Assembly (NCBI RefSeq): GCF_000372725.1
Contig: NW_005199926.1
Coordinates: forward strand, 628,372 to 692,371
From: Emiliania huxleyi CCMP1516
Lineage: Eukaryota > Haptophyta > Isochrysidales > Noelaerhabdaceae
Direction: 5' to 3'
Length of the DNA stretch: 64,000 nucleotides
This document shows, in pieces, positions 8,964-19,634 of this stretch; position 1 is the stretch's first letter, and every line of letters starts with the position of its first letter. The position numbers and the translations under genes were made by a program. Below the pieces are notes generated by a model. It was not told the origin of the DNA. It did no database searches and saw only the letters and a list, made by a program, of their open reading frames with translations.

Positions 8964-11900
8964 ATGGCACCACCTCGCTCAGCCTCCCTCCTCGGTCCTC
9001 CGCCTCGCTCGGTCGCCATGCTCCTGCTGTCTGCGTCTGCGAGTGGAAGCTGGACAGCAGGAACTGGCGTCGGCCCGGCGATCGGTATTGGTCGCCACGC
9101 CTCGCGGCCAGCCATGGCGCCGCGAATCGGCTGCCCGTTGCCGCAGCCTCGCGTCCAGCCTGCTTCGATGTGCGATGCGGTGGGCTCGGTGGCGCCGTTG
9201 GAGCAGCCAGGCCGCTGGAGCTCAGGGCTGGGGATCCGGAACCGGCTGCGCCTGCTGCGTCGCTCGTGGGTCATCTGGAGCTGCTGCGTGCTGCAGGCGT
9301 GGCGGGTGTTTGTGCTGCGGCGCAAGTACGCGGATAGGCGCGAGTCGCCCGAGGCGGTCGAGGCGAGGAGGGTGCTCGCGGCGGGGCTGCGCGACACGCT
9401 CATCCGGCTCGGCCCCACCTTCATCAAGGTCGGGCAGCTGCTGTCGACGCGAGTCGACGTGCTGCCGCCAGAGGTGATCGGAGAACTGTCGCGGCTTCAG
9501 AACGAGGTGCCGGGCTTCCCCGGCAAGCGCGCGAAGCAGCTGGTCAAGCGCGAGCTGGGCAAGCCGGTCGAGGAGCTCTTCGCCAGCTTCGACGACGCGC
9601 CGCTCGCCGCCGCTAGCCTCGCGCAGGTCCACCGCGCGCGGCTGCACTCCGGAGACGAAGTCGTCGTCAAGGTGACGCATCCTCCTCGGAGGCACTCCCC
9701 AGACCTCCCAGAGAGCCACTTGGTGCCGCGGTCAACCGCCCCCTCCACCGGGCGCAGCCGCTCCCGACGCTCTTCCCACACCCCCCCCCCCCCCTCCTCC
9801 CCTCCGTCCCGCAGGTGCAGCGCGAGAACCTGCGCCAGCTGTTTGACGTCGACCTCTTCAACATTCGGCTGGTCGCCTCGCTGGCGGACCGGCTCGACGC
9901 CGTAGATGCGGAGACCGCGTCTCCCTGCCCCCGCCCTGGAGACACCGCGCCGCATGCCTCGCCCTTTGGGGTCGCCCTAGTTGGCTGTGTAGGGCGACCC
10001 CAAACCCCCGTGCGGGCGAAGGAGTCTGCAGACTGCTCCTGTCGAGAGAGAGCGAATGCAGCGCCGCGGACGACGCGCGTCCCCACGGCCCTCGCCGGCC
10101 TGCGCGTTGCCGTAGGCTCGACCCGCAGACCGAGGCCCTCGCCTCCAACTGGCGTGGCGTCGCCGAGACGAGCGGCGATGTCCTCTACCGCGAGATCGAC
10201 TTTCGGATCGAGCAGCACGCCGCGGCCCCTAGATGCGGGACAGCTCCCCGTCTCTCACCGCCTCTCCCCGCCTCTCACCGCCTCTCCCCGTCTCTCTGCC
10301 CATAGATGCGGGACAGCTCCCCGCCTCTCCCCATCTGTCGAGGGGAGATGCAGATCCGGTCATTTTGACTGGGTTGTTCCACTCTTCGCAACCCTCGTAT
10401 CCGCAGCCCTTGTGGGCGCTTGCGGGCCGACGTGCTCTGGGTACCCGGCGTGGCCCCGCCCCCCCGCCCTCTGACGCTGGTTTACCTTCCCGACGCAGGC
10501 CGCGACTGAGTTCCGCGCGAACTTCGCGAAGGACAAGACGATCAAGGTGCCCGCAATGTACCCGGAGCTCTGCACCTCGCGGCTGCTCACGATGGAGTAC
10601 TGCCCCGGAAAGAAGATCACAGACACGGAGGCGCTGCAGCGCGAGGCGAGAGGAGCCGAGAGCAGAGCCGAGAGCAGAGCCGAGAGCACAGCCGAGAGCG
10701 CACCCAGCCGGTTCCGCACACGCCCACCCGGGGGTCTGTCGCCGCCACATCACGCCACGCCGCCCGCGCCACTCCTCCAACGCCCCTCCCCTCTGCCGAC
10801 CGCCCCTCCTACCTCCACGCCCCCCCCCCCCCCCCCCCTGACAGGCTTCTTCCACTGCGACCCCCACCCTGGCAACCTCGCCGTCGACGACGGCTTCCCG
10901 GGCGGCCGCCTCATCTACTACGACTTTGGCGAGATGCAGCCGAGAGGCAGCCGAGAGGCAGCCGAGAGGCAGCCGAGATGCAGCCTCGCGGGTGGCCGCC
11001 TCGTCTGCCGTTGCCTTTCGCGCGCGGGCTGGGCCGCGAGGGGTCGGCGGGGTGGCCACAGAGCGCCTCGATGGGTGTGCGTGGCAGGCATGATGGAGAG
11101 GGTCGAGGTGGAGGTGAAGCGCGGCTTCGTCGACCTCATCTTCTCCATCTACCAGAACATGCCGCGCGAGGCGTGCGACGCGCTCGAGACGATGGGGGTG
11201 CTGCGCAAGGGCGTCGACCGGTTCTCGATCGAGCGGATCGCGAGGAACATGCTCGGAAGCTTCCAGTCGACGCTCGCCTCCGCCGACAACAAGTGGGAGA
11301 CGCTAGACGCGGACCTTTGTACTCCGATTCGCACTCGGAAAGACACGGCTAACTGCACTCAGCTGTCTTCAGCCGGAGCAGTCGCAGCCCGAGTGCTCAC
11401 GCGGTGCTCTGAGCACACGGCACGGACCATTCTTCACATAAACGCACAACCCCGGGCCCCATTCGTCACCACCTGAGCTTGGTCCGGGTCCAACGCACAG
11501 GTGGGAGAACGAGATGACGCCGGAGGAGAAGCGCGAGAGCCGGCGCAACCGCCGTGCGCAACTGGGGCAGGACCTGTCCGCCAGCCTAGAAGCTGAATGC
11601 AGATCTGTAGTCTTCCGGCCAGCGCTCGAGAGGACACGTGCTCAGCTGCAGTCCGCCGTATTGCAACCGTATTCGCTGTACTCGTAGCCCGTGTATTCAC
11701 GCGGTGCTCTGAATACACGGCACAATTCCGTACCACCCCCCCCCCTCCCCCTCTGACATTGGCGTATCCACACTGCAGGTTCGCCACGCAAGCCGAGCGG
11801 CCCTTCCTCTTCCCGCCAAAGTTCACCTTTGTCTTCCGCGCCTTCTCGACGATCGACGGCATCGGGAAGACTCTGACGGGCCCGCGCTACGACCTCTCCC

Positions 11901-12697
11901 GCATCTCACAGCCCTACTTGCGCGAGCTGGCCGACTTGCGGGACGGATCGGCCCTCAAGTCGGCCGCGCTGGAGCTGGGGCGGCGGGTGGGGTGGCGGCC
12001 GCAGGACGTAGCGCAGCTGGTGACGCAGCCGCGGGCGGTCGCGGGGGTCGCACAAAGGGCGCCCACCGGGGGCGGGGGGAACCCCCCCCCCCCTCCCCCC
12101 AACCCCCCACCCACCCCCCACCCACCCCCCACCCAAGCCCCTCTGAGGATGGCGTGGCTGCTGCCGTGGCCAGGTGCGCAAGCTCGAGGAGGGGGACCTG
12201 AAGCTGCGCGTGCGGACGCTCGAGGTGGAGCGGATGATCGAGCGGGTCGAGCTGCGCCAGCGCTTCATCGGCGCGGGCGTCGCCTCCGCGCTGCTCCTGC
12301 ACATCTCTCTCGGCGCCACTTTGCACCGGCTGGCGGCGCGGGTCGTGCAGGTGCGCCGCGCCCCTCCGGCAGCCCCCGCAGCCCCCAGATGTTCCTGGCT
12401 GCGCTCTGCTCCCCCCCCCCCCCCCTCCCCTTCGTTGGCCCTTCCCTCGCCGCCGCACCTAGTGTCCGCATGCCTCCCACCCATAGCAGCACCCCACGCA
12501 TCTCCACTCCGCCCGCACCTCCTCCGTCGCCGCCGCCACCTCCCTGTTGACGTCCCAGCCCACCCGCCCCCGGTCCGACACAGGTGATTGCTGCGCGCGT
12601 GGCGTGGGAGTGCTGGAACGCATGGCTGGCACTGAAAAAGCTGACGGTGCAGCAGCTCCGGTTTGAGAACGAAGACACCGTCTACGACACGATGTGA
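8964..12697 (+). CDS. ABC1/aarF (ADCK/COQ8-type) atypical kinase, about 10 exons
   Basis: UbiB/ABC1 family, acting in quinone/isoprenoid lipid metabolism in plastids or mitochondria. Exons: 8964-9671, 9815-9901, 10129-10218, 10499 to about 10633, 10845-10928, 11088-11292, 11501-11575, 11779-12046, 12174-12350, 12584-12697. All phases agree except the uncertain exon 4/5 junction. Family motifs in order: KVGQ ([13 protein letters not shown]), the alanine-rich loop [34 protein letters not shown], the catalytic HCDPHPGN and DFG (YYDFG/MM, restored by a GC-AG splice). The C-terminus has the usual [15 protein letters not shown] segment and a hydrophobic stretch. The roughly 25 residues normally between the TMEY strand and HCDPHPGN are missing (see findings). 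Introns 3 and 5 use GC donors. Confidence 0.88.
11293..11500 (+). mobile_element. Introner-like intron, copy 1 (ABC1 kinase intron 6)
   Basis: A 208-bp GT-AG intron. Its first 8 bases GTGGGAGA recur exactly as the first 8 bases of the next exon, as a target-site duplication would give. It carries the GTGCTCA / CGCGGTGCTC / TGAGCAC stem-loop at 11393-11416 and shares sequence with the introns at 11576-11778 and 43686-44479. Confidence 0.7.
11576..11778 (+). mobile_element. Introner-like intron, copy 2 (ABC1 kinase intron 7)
   Basis: A 203-bp GT-AG intron. It starts GTCCGCCA and the next exon starts GTTCGCCA (7 of 8). CCTAGAAGC, CGGCCAGC, CTCGAGAGGA and the stem-loop at 11691-11718 align in order with the intron at 43686-44479 in a different gene. 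Confidence 0.75.
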
Positions 12698-14456
12698 GTT
12701 CATCTACAGGCTCACACACCACCGTACGTTGCTCGAGAGCAGCCACTCATACGAGGGGGGCGGCTGACAGCGGCACCTCCTCGAGCGTCGAGGCCGCCGG
12801 GGGACAATCGCGAATCTATGGGCGCACACACAGACCGGACGATCGACACCTTGTTGACCTGTGCCTACGACTCGCAGAGACAATGTTCGTGTGTGCGCCA
12901 GAGCGCGCTTCGCGTAGTACAGTGCCGCGGAGGGTCAAGCGACAGCTAGAGCAATCATAACCCCATACCTACACCACAAGCACAACCGTGAGAACCGAAA
13001 GGCGCGCGGCTCCCGGTCCTTTTGACAATACCCTTTTTTTGCATGCTGGCGTTTCGGTTTACCTTTACGCTTTAGGATTTGCTTGCTTTTTGAAGCATAA
13101 TGCTTGGGACTTGGGATTTTGCGGTTTGTGCGCGGCACCCCCGGCAGGGACCACACTCCACAGGGTACCACTCCTCTGGGGGGAGGCGAGGGCCCTAGGG
13201 GGTACCCATGCGGGGGGGAGATGGGGTCCCCCAGCCCGCCGCAGGCGCCGATTTTTTTGGATTTTTTTCGCGCGATTTTTTACTTGTTTTCATGGGAATT
13301 CGGCGTACTTGCGGCCATGCTATCACGCCTTGCGACATCCTTTCGGCGCTGCTGACCGTGCCATGCTGCTCAACTGACCGCCTGCATAGCTCGCGGCCTT
13401 AGTCTTCGGCATTCAGTGACGACCTGATCGTACGGCCAGTAGGAAGGTGTCCTTCCAGCGCGTGCACGCTTCTGACGCAATGCGCGTCGCAAACAGCCTC
13501 GGATTGGCTGCTGGCACTCTCGAGGCTATGCCTACACAGCCTCGCGCGCATGGGCAGTCAAGAGGGTACGTGCACCTTCTCAGGACAGCGCCGGTGCCTC
13601 TCTCTTGGACCGGCAAACGTGGTGGTCTCGTGTCACCAATGTGGGACCAGTGCGGCATCGCGCCATCGACAGCTCTGAACTGCGCCTCACCACTGACCGG
13701 GAAGGCCGCCAAGTGGGTCAGCACCGGTCGCACATTGTGGCAGCAGTCAGCAGCGCATGTCTGATAGCTAGAGCAGCAGCGTCAGGGTCGCAGGGTCGGA
13801 TCGTGTCAAGCCTCTCGCCCGGCCGGCCGTGTGCAGACGTCGGCCTGTCTGCTGTCTGGAGTGATCTGTCGGCGGTCAGTACGACCGATCAGGTCGGAGT
13901 TTTCTGATGATTGGAGGGTCTATCTGTATGTACTCCTCGAGATCTCTCCAAATCTGCCCTCTGATCAACCGTGATCATTCGGGAAGTCGGTGCTAGTAGA
14001 GACTAGTAGAGCCGGAGCCCCGTTTCCGCACTGCTGCGCGGCGCACGGTGCCTCCGGGGGCCCCCGCCTCCCCCCAGAGTACCACTCAAGAGTGACTCAA
14101 ATAGTCTCAACTTGTACTCAACAGAGTCAACACACGAGACACGTCGCTCACGTGGGAACTGCTGTGGCGGCAACCTCTTAACATAATCGGCGCTCGTCCG
14201 CGCGGAGACCTCACTGCTCACACTTACGGTGTGCGCTCAAGTCGATCAGATTCAGAATGCCCCCCCACCCCCCCACCCCGAGTGTCCGCCAAGAGCGAGC
14301 CGACCGCGTGAGATAGGGTGCTGACCTTTCTCGCCGAGGCTCGCCGTGGCCCCACACGGCGGCCTCTGCTCGCGTTTTTGGATGGTTTTGGGTGGGGGTG
14401 CGAGTCACCAATGGGGAGCGGGAGGGGGAGTGTCCATTCTGAAGACTGCCGACCGC

Positions 14457-14487
<31 letters not shown>

Positions 14488-14781
14488 CTCCCCCCAGGGG
14501 TTTTACCCTCCGCGTGAGGATCGGCGCGGCGAGGGGGTCTTGAATTCGCCGCGCAACATTTCACCCCCACAGGACCCCGCCCTCCCCCCCTCATGGTCCC
14601 ACCACCTAGAACCCCAATCTTGGCTTCGCACCCCCTCCTTGCGCAGTGTCCCCCGCTATGTGTCGCCGTATTCGGGGCACGCAATCCTGTGCAGTCAGGG
14701 CAAGTGGGCGAGGCGCAGTCCCCGCGAGCGAGGCGAAGGCGTGGCACCCGTGTAAGCCGTAGAGCGTATGCCTCGGCGGGC
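12698..14781. other. Long intergenic region; no gene recognised
   Basis: Low coding likelihood on both strands. It contains T-runs near 13253-13285 and a G homopolymer at about 14457-14486. No repeat copy was matched with confidence. Confidence 0.4.
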
Positions 14782-14947
14782 AAGAACATCGTCTCGGGCT
14801 ACGCCACGAGCTCCAATGTCGCAAACGCCAACCTGACGCAGCCCTCGCCTTCGTCACGATCAAGCTCTCCGGCCACGAGGCGCCGCACTACGCGCCCGAG
14901 CCGAGCTTCGCGAGGTTTCGCGCTTCCTCGCCGGCGACGCGTGGTGA
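14782..14947 (+). pseudogene. Remnant of a serine carboxypeptidase (S10) C-terminus
   Basis: Three frames in order recall the end of peptidase family S10: KNIVSGYATSSNVANANLT, then AFVTIKLSGHEAPHYAPEP (matching the conserved FVTVKGAGHxxP block with its catalytic His), then ELREVSRFLAGDAW and a TGA at 14945. The second and third are offset by one base near 14900. The first-to-second change could be an intron (a CGCAG acceptor lies before the second block). The catalytic Ser and Asp regions were not found upstream. It is a broken remnant, or a real last exon with a sequencing error. Confidence 0.5.
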
Positions 14948-15655
14948 GCGGCGCACTGCCGTGCCGACGCGCGCCTCACGTCGAGCGCGCCTCGCCTGTA
15001 GATTGCACTGCGCTGCAGCGTATGCGCCGGATTTACCCGAAAAATTCCTGCCTTGCAAACGTCCCAACCAACGTATGCCGTATGCTGTATGCTCTCGCTC
15101 GCCTCTAGTCTCTCTGACGTAGTAGTATCGATGGACGACACGATGCCATGCAACCCTTCCGCTCCACCGTGCACCGACGCACACAAACGCACACACTACC
15201 CAGCAGACTCAGCAGGCAGCAGGGCGCCTTCGCCTACCGACACGCGCCGGGGCCCCCGAGTAGCGACTTTCTTTCTTTCTTTCAGCCCCGGCGGAGCCAT
15301 CGCGCAGCTATACAGAGAGAGGTCAGACAGAGCTAATCCTATTTACTTACTTACTAACGAACATACCTGTAGACTACATACGTACACACATATACAACAA
15401 CACTTGGTATTGCTAAAAATCTCTCTCTCATATACACACAGCTATCGATCGGGAAGCGTATCGGCCGGCGCCCCCGCGCTCGTCCCGGATGCGGCAACGA
15501 GGGGGACAGGGCATTAAGAATGACGGGAACATGACCGTTGTTTGTGAAGGGGAAAGGGGAACGTGTACCACTGTAGAGGGATACAGCCGCTAACGGGCCA
15601 TCTGAAACAGAGGACCGGGGCGGTGGCTCACCGAGACAAAAAGCCGGCATAGTGG
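14948..15655. other. Intergenic
   Basis: No gene recognised. A TTGGTATTGCTAAAAATCTC element at about 15404-15428 recurs at 36217-36244 and, inverted, near 24897 and 55949. It is part of a dispersed repeat. Confidence 0.45.
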
Positions 15656-16009
15656 ATGCCAAACCAGTTGCGCCCGCCAAAGCCGGCGGAGGATATGACG
15701 ATCTCGCCCTGGCTATCGGAGCTGCCGGAGCACTCGGCGCTGTCCAAGCACTGCCGGGGCTCCATCGATACGCTGATGGGCATGGGAGAGGAGGAGCGGA
15801 GCCTGCACCGCGGCGCCGTCACGTCCGTGCTTGAGCTCATTGGAGAGCCAGGGGTCCCGCCGAGGCACGCCGCCGCAGACAAGCGCTGGTTAGCCCTTCG
15901 CGACCTCGAGCGCGCATGTGTCTACGAAGAGCTCGAGCTCTGCTACTCGAACTCCGTCTATGCTATCCTCGCCTCGGCCACTGCAACGGTGGTCGGCGCA
16001 AGCGACTGA
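15656..16009 (+). CDS. Small hypothetical protein
   Basis: 117 residues, unknown. The frame from LRPPKPAEDM onward is mainly amphipathic helix (DKRWLALRDLERACVYEELELCY). No Cys or metal motif, signal peptide or membrane segment is seen. The opposite strand also has an open frame here, so the strand choice is weak. Confidence 0.3.
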   Translation: MPNQLRPPKPAEDMTISPWLSELPEHSALSKHCRGSIDTLMGMGEEERSLHRGAVTSVLELIGEPGVPPRHAAADKRWLALRDLERACVYEELELCYSNSVYAILASATATVVGASD

Positions 16010-16388
16010 ACAGCATTATCTCGGCCGCCCCTCCCTCCGTACGTGCATCGGTAGGACACGTAGATCGTCGTCTTTGTTTCTCGTGTGCGTGTACGAACGC
16101 GGGCCGTCGTGGGTCTTCGCGCCCACGAGTCTGAGTACCCCGTCAACCCCCCCGCATGTCGGTCGTCGTGTGTGTCCTACTCGCGTTTCTCTGTGCGCCA
16201 CGATCCATGTCACTGTGGTGTGGGGCTGCAGCCTCTATCATACAGCTTCCTAATGATTTGGTCTGTGATGGCGGGTTGGCACGGCACATGCGGGTCACAC
16301 CGTCACACCGTCACACCGGACCGGAGAGGCACGTGCGTTGTTGAATTAGCATCTCCATCAGTGAGGTGTCTTATTCACATCACCCGCA
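16010..16388. other. Intergenic; short tandem repeat
   Basis: Between a small ORF and the end of the TLC gene. It contains a short triplicate of CCGTCACA near 16303-16322. Nothing else seen. Confidence 0.4.
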
Positions 16389-17207
16389 TCACTGCAAGGT
16401 CGACCCGGCCTCGAGGAGGGGGCCGTCACCCGAGCTGCCTGCGTCGCCCTCCGAGTCCTTCTTCCCTGTGACCATCTTTATGATGCCCTTGACGATAAGC
16501 ATTCCCCAATAGTACTGGAGCAGCGTGAGCCCGATATTAGCTGCCCACCAAACGGAGAGGAGAGAGAAGGGCGCTCCGCTCGCGAGCGTCTGCCGCCAAA
16601 AGTCAAAGGCGACGAACGGCCAGTAGGCGCAGCGAATGCCGAGGAAGAGAGCCGCAAAAGACACGCGACAGGCCTCATTGACCGAAGGCATCGCAGATGC
16701 GAGGCGCTTGTTCATCCTAAAGATGTCGACCGCGGCAAGCGGGACGGACGACACCTCCGAGAAGCCGAAGAAGAAGGCGCCGTAGTAGAGCAAGAATCCC
16801 GAAGTTCCAGCCGACAGCCCGATAAGGGCGAGGACCCCCGAGACCGAGTGGTGGATGATCGCGTCAGGCTTGCAAAGCTCCGGCGTGACGAGCGTGACCG
16901 TCAGGTCCCAGACTTGGAAGCCGAAGAAGACGAGGACCAAGCTCTGGGCAGGCGCGTAAAAGCCAAAGACACGGTCGTCGGCAAAGGCTGCGGCGAAGCC
17001 GTCATCGAAAAGCCAGAGACGGGAGCCCTGGAAAGCGAGGTAGCAGAACGGGAGCAGCACCACCACCTGGTGCGCGGACCCCAGCGGCTTGTCGAGGATC
17101 GGGAGCCGCTTGAAGAGCAGGCAGAGCAGGATCCAGAGCAGGAAGAGTGTGACTATGCAGTAGCGCACCTCGGCGGCGGCGAGAATTTGCCACGGCGAGA
17201 GCCCCAT
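16389..17207 (-). CDS. TLC (TRAM-LAG1-CLN8) domain multi-pass membrane protein
   Basis: 272 residues, intronless, start ATG at 17207. Seven or so hydrophobic segments are visible (for example IVTLFLLWILLCLLF, VVVLLPFCYLAF, SLVLVFFGFQVWD, WAANIGLTLLQYYWG). The middle of the protein carries the paired histidines typical of the TLC fold (DAIIHHSVSGVLALIG) followed by a loop and an FFGFSEVSSVP helix, the usual TLC order. TLC proteins are ER or Golgi membrane proteins of sphingolipid or lipid metabolism. The complete ceramide-synthase (Lag1p) motif is not evident, so this is more likely a TMEM/CLN8-type member. The gene is divergent from the FHA gene at 17882. Confidence 0.82.
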   Translation of the reverse strand: MGLSPWQILAAAEVRYCIVTLFLLWILLCLLFKRLPILDKPLGSAHQVVVLLPFCYLAFQGSRLWLFDDGFAAAFADDRVFGFYAPAQSLVLVFFGFQVWDLTVTLVTPELCKPDAIIHHSVSGVLALIGLSAGTSGFLLYYGAFFFGFSEVSSVPLAAVDIFRMNKRLASAMPSVNEACRVSFAALFLGIRCAYWPFVAFDFWRQTLASGAPFSLLSVWWAANIGLTLLQYYWGMLIVKGIIKMVTGKKDSEGDAGSSGDGPLLEAGSTLQ

Positions 17208-17881
17208 CGCCGCGCTCGGCGCGAGCGGATCGGCGGCCCTGACTTCGGCTCGCCAGGGACCGGCCCTCTTGGAGCGTCGCGTGGTGCTCGGTGGGCCCGA
17301 CAGTCAGCAAATCGGCGCCCTCTGGGGCGCGGGGTTGTTGTTGCGCCGCGCCGCGCGTGTGCGTGCGCAGGCGCGACGCGGGTTGTTGTTGCGCCGCGGC
17401 GCGTGTAAGATACTCCCGACGCTAGTTTGCGGCCGTTTTCAAAGGGAACTGGCTTGGAAAATTCTTTTTTCCCTGCCCGCCCCTGGACGTGGGCGCTGCT
17501 CTCCGCCTCTCCCCTCTGGAGGGTCACTCGCTCACCCTGAACCCAGCTCGCGCGAGCTCGCTATATAGGTGGTCAGGGTTTTGCTCATACTCGACGGGCC
17601 CACGCGACACTCGCGCGGGCCGGCTGCAGGACTCTCCTACAACCACGCTGCACCCAAGACTGGGATCAACTGGTCGGACGGACAAGGGAGGAAGAAGGAG
17701 AAAAAGGGAAAATCGCTCGCGAGTGGACAGCACCGGCGCAAAAGTGCGCCGGTGCCGGCGCAGATCTGCGCCGGCGCCGGCGCAAATGTGCGCGGATTTC
17801 TGCGCCCTCTACGGCGCACTCTGCGCCGCCGCACCAAATCGGGGTTCACACCACATACTGGTTGCCCCTTCCTATTTGGCC
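17208..17881. promoter_or_regulatory. Divergent intergenic region with palindrome and GTTGTTGTTGCGCCGC repeats
   Basis: Must hold the promoters of the TLC (minus) and FHA (plus) genes. GTTGTTGTTGCGCCGC occurs at about 17335 and 17383. A 40-bp near-perfect palindrome lies at 17745-17784, centred on AGATCT. Confidence 0.45.
17745..17784. repeat. 40-bp palindrome upstream of the FHA gene
   Basis: Arms TGCGCCGGTGCCGGCGCAGA and its complement with one mismatched position per arm, centre between 17764 and 17765. It lies about 100 bp before the FHA start codon. Confidence 0.85.
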
Positions 17882-19270
17882 ATGGACCCGCTCGAGCGAC
17901 ACACGCTTACCGTCTATTTGCCGGGAAAGGAGAGCGTGCACTCCCTACGTTGCGACGCGTCCTTGACCGTCGGACGCCGGCCGTCGAGCGGCATCGTGCT
18001 CGAGGACGCGCGGGTGTCGGCCGATCACTTGCGCTTCACGGCAAACCACGAGCTGTACATTACCGACTCGTCGTCCAACGGCACCTTCCACAACGGGAAG
18101 CGGCTTCCGAAGGGCGAGCCGCGAGCGCTGCAACCGGGGGATCTCATCTCCCTCATTATGCCCGTTAAGCGTCCCCCGCCGGAGCTGAGCGAGGAGAAGC
18201 GGGCAGCGCTCGTGTGCGCCTTTCGCTACACGGCGGCGGTGGCGGAGGAGGACGGACCGGTGCCTGTGCCGATCCTCCCCACGGCGGCGCCAGCGCCGAG
18301 CGACGCGGCTCCCCCGTCGGCAGCAGCAGTGACGGCTCCGATGGTGCCCGCTGTTGCACCACCAGCGCCTGCTGCGTCGCCTGCTCTAGCGCCGCCGGTG
18401 CAGGCGCCAGCGCCGGCCGCGCCGCCTGCTGCTGCGGCGGCGATGCAGGCGCCGCCGGCCGCGTCGCCTGCTGCGGCGGCGGCGGTGCCGGTGCCGGCGC
18501 CAGAGGCGCGCACTCCGGCGGCGGCGGGGCCGAAACCCGCCGAGGCAGCGAGTGAGTGGAGGCCGAAGAAGAGAGACGAGCCGAAGAGGAAAGAGTCGGC
18601 GCTCGTCTCGGCCGGGCGGCTCGCAGGCGGCAAGGAGGCTGGCGGCAGGGCGAAGGGCGCGGCGGCCCCGCGCGAGCCGGTGCGCAAAGATGCGCCGCCG
18701 CCGCCGGCAGGCGCCGCCACCTCCTCGCGCGGAGCTGCGGCCCAGGCGGCGGCCAAGGCAGGAGCCGCGGAGGGACAGAGCGCAGCCTCCCTCCCAGCGA
18801 GACGGCCGCCGCTCCCGCCGAGCCGGCCGCCAAACCACGGCAGCGCCGCAGACGACGTCGCAGCCGAAAAACCAGACGCCGACGACGAGTTTGGCTTCGA
18901 CGAGGAGGAGGTGGCCGGATCGATGAGGCGCGTCCGGCCCGGCCGGCCCCCCGCGGCCCGCCCCGCGGCCCGCCCCGCGGCGAGCGCGAGTGGCGGCGGC
19001 GCGGCCGCGGGGCGAGGCGGCGGAGGGCAGCCAGCGGCCGCTTCACCGCCTCGACGACGTGGAGGCGCGGTGGCGAGAAAGAAGTTCCCGCAGAAGCGAG
19101 GCAGGGCGAGTGACGTCGAGCCCCCCGCCGCTTCGGTCGCCAGCGACGGTACGACGACAGACCTTCCGCAGCGCTGGCCTCAGGGCCCCGCGAAGCAGGT
19201 ACGGCGCGGCTCAAGCGGCGCGTGCACCTCCACCACCCTCGCGGACGTGTTCAGCTTCATGCGGGGGTAA
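17882..19270 (+). CDS. FHA-domain protein with a low-complexity tail
   Basis: 462 residues from the ATG at 17882. The FHA (phosphothreonine-binding) domain covers about residues 20-100: LTVGRRPSSGIVLEDARVSA carries the conserved Gly-Arg, DHLRF stands where the Ser-x-x-His motif is expected, and ITDSSSNGTFHNGKRL carries the conserved Asn-Gly-Thr. The rest is Ala/Pro-rich disorder with scattered basic patches and an acidic stretch (DADDEFGFDEEEVAG) near 330-350, ending ADVFSFMRG. Suggests a nuclear scaffold that binds a phosphorylated partner; the partner is unknown. A longer open frame extends 5', but MDPLERHTLTV gives a compact FHA start. Confidence 0.8.
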   Translation: MDPLERHTLTVYLPGKESVHSLRCDASLTVGRRPSSGIVLEDARVSADHLRFTANHELYITDSSSNGTFHNGKRLPKGEPRALQPGDLISLIMPVKRPPPELSEEKRAALVCAFRYTAAVAEEDGPVPVPILPTAAPAPSDAAPPSAAAVTAPMVPAVAPPAPAASPALAPPVQAPAPAAPPAAAAAMQAPPAASPAAAAAVPVPAPEARTPAAAGPKPAEAASEWRPKKRDEPKRKESALVSAGRLAGGKEAGGRAKGAAAPREPVRKDAPPPPAGAATSSRGAAAQAAAKAGAAEGQSAASLPARRPPLPPSRPPNHGSAADDVAAEKPDADDEFGFDEEEVAGSMRRVRPGRPPAARPAARPAASASGGGAAAGRGGGGQPAAASPPRRRGGAVARKKFPQKRGRASDVEPPAASVASDGTTTDLPQRWPQGPAKQVRRGSSGACTSTTLADVFSFMRG

Positions 19271-19570
19271 AACGCTCGTCGATACTTACAGTAAGCATGT
19301 GGCTACGAGAGCTTGGCCTCGAGAGCGAGGCTACGACGGGGTGTTTATGCCGAGAGATCCCTCCGGCACCCCGCGCCATGTCGAGATCGCGTTCGCGAGT
19401 CTTCCTTGTCCGTTTTGTCGAGAGAGAGTCTGAGCTACTGAGAGAAGAGTGTGTACTCTGAGGACGTACGGCGCTTTAGCTTTTATTCGTTAGAATTTAC
19501 ACAACCCCGATGAGCGACAGCGAGCTCATGAGGCATGGCGGCGCCCACAACATGCCCACAGTCCACACAG

Positions 19571-19634
19571 GTGCATTCGCTCTCACCTGGCAACCATGTC
19601 TGCACGTCTCGCGCGCGCGCGTGAACAGGGCGAC
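19571..19634 (-). repeat. Dispersed repeat family A, copy 1
   Basis: Inverted copy of a roughly 55-bp unit with CCCTGTTCACGCGCGCGCG, GAGACGTGCAGAC and TTGCCAGGTGAGAGCGAATG. Other copies at about 24984-25040, 25228-25285 and 56002-56057. Confidence 0.88.

Noticed and set aside
8414-9427. Large minus-strand frame over the PsbQ-like gene and ABC1 kinase exon 1
   Set aside because: Antisense shadow; the sense strand carries clear family motifs.
10634-10841. In-frame translation through the ABC1 kinase repeat and C-rich tract
   Set aside because: Although open, it encodes Arg/Ser/Pro low complexity ending in a pyrimidine tract plus CTGACAG, which is intron-like; kept as an uncertain exon junction.
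14457-14486. Long G homopolymer as a possible telomere or origin
   Set aside because: It is a pure homopolymer without the TTAGGG-type unit; similar G-runs occur at about 25166, 34290, 55937 and 58462 as microsatellites.
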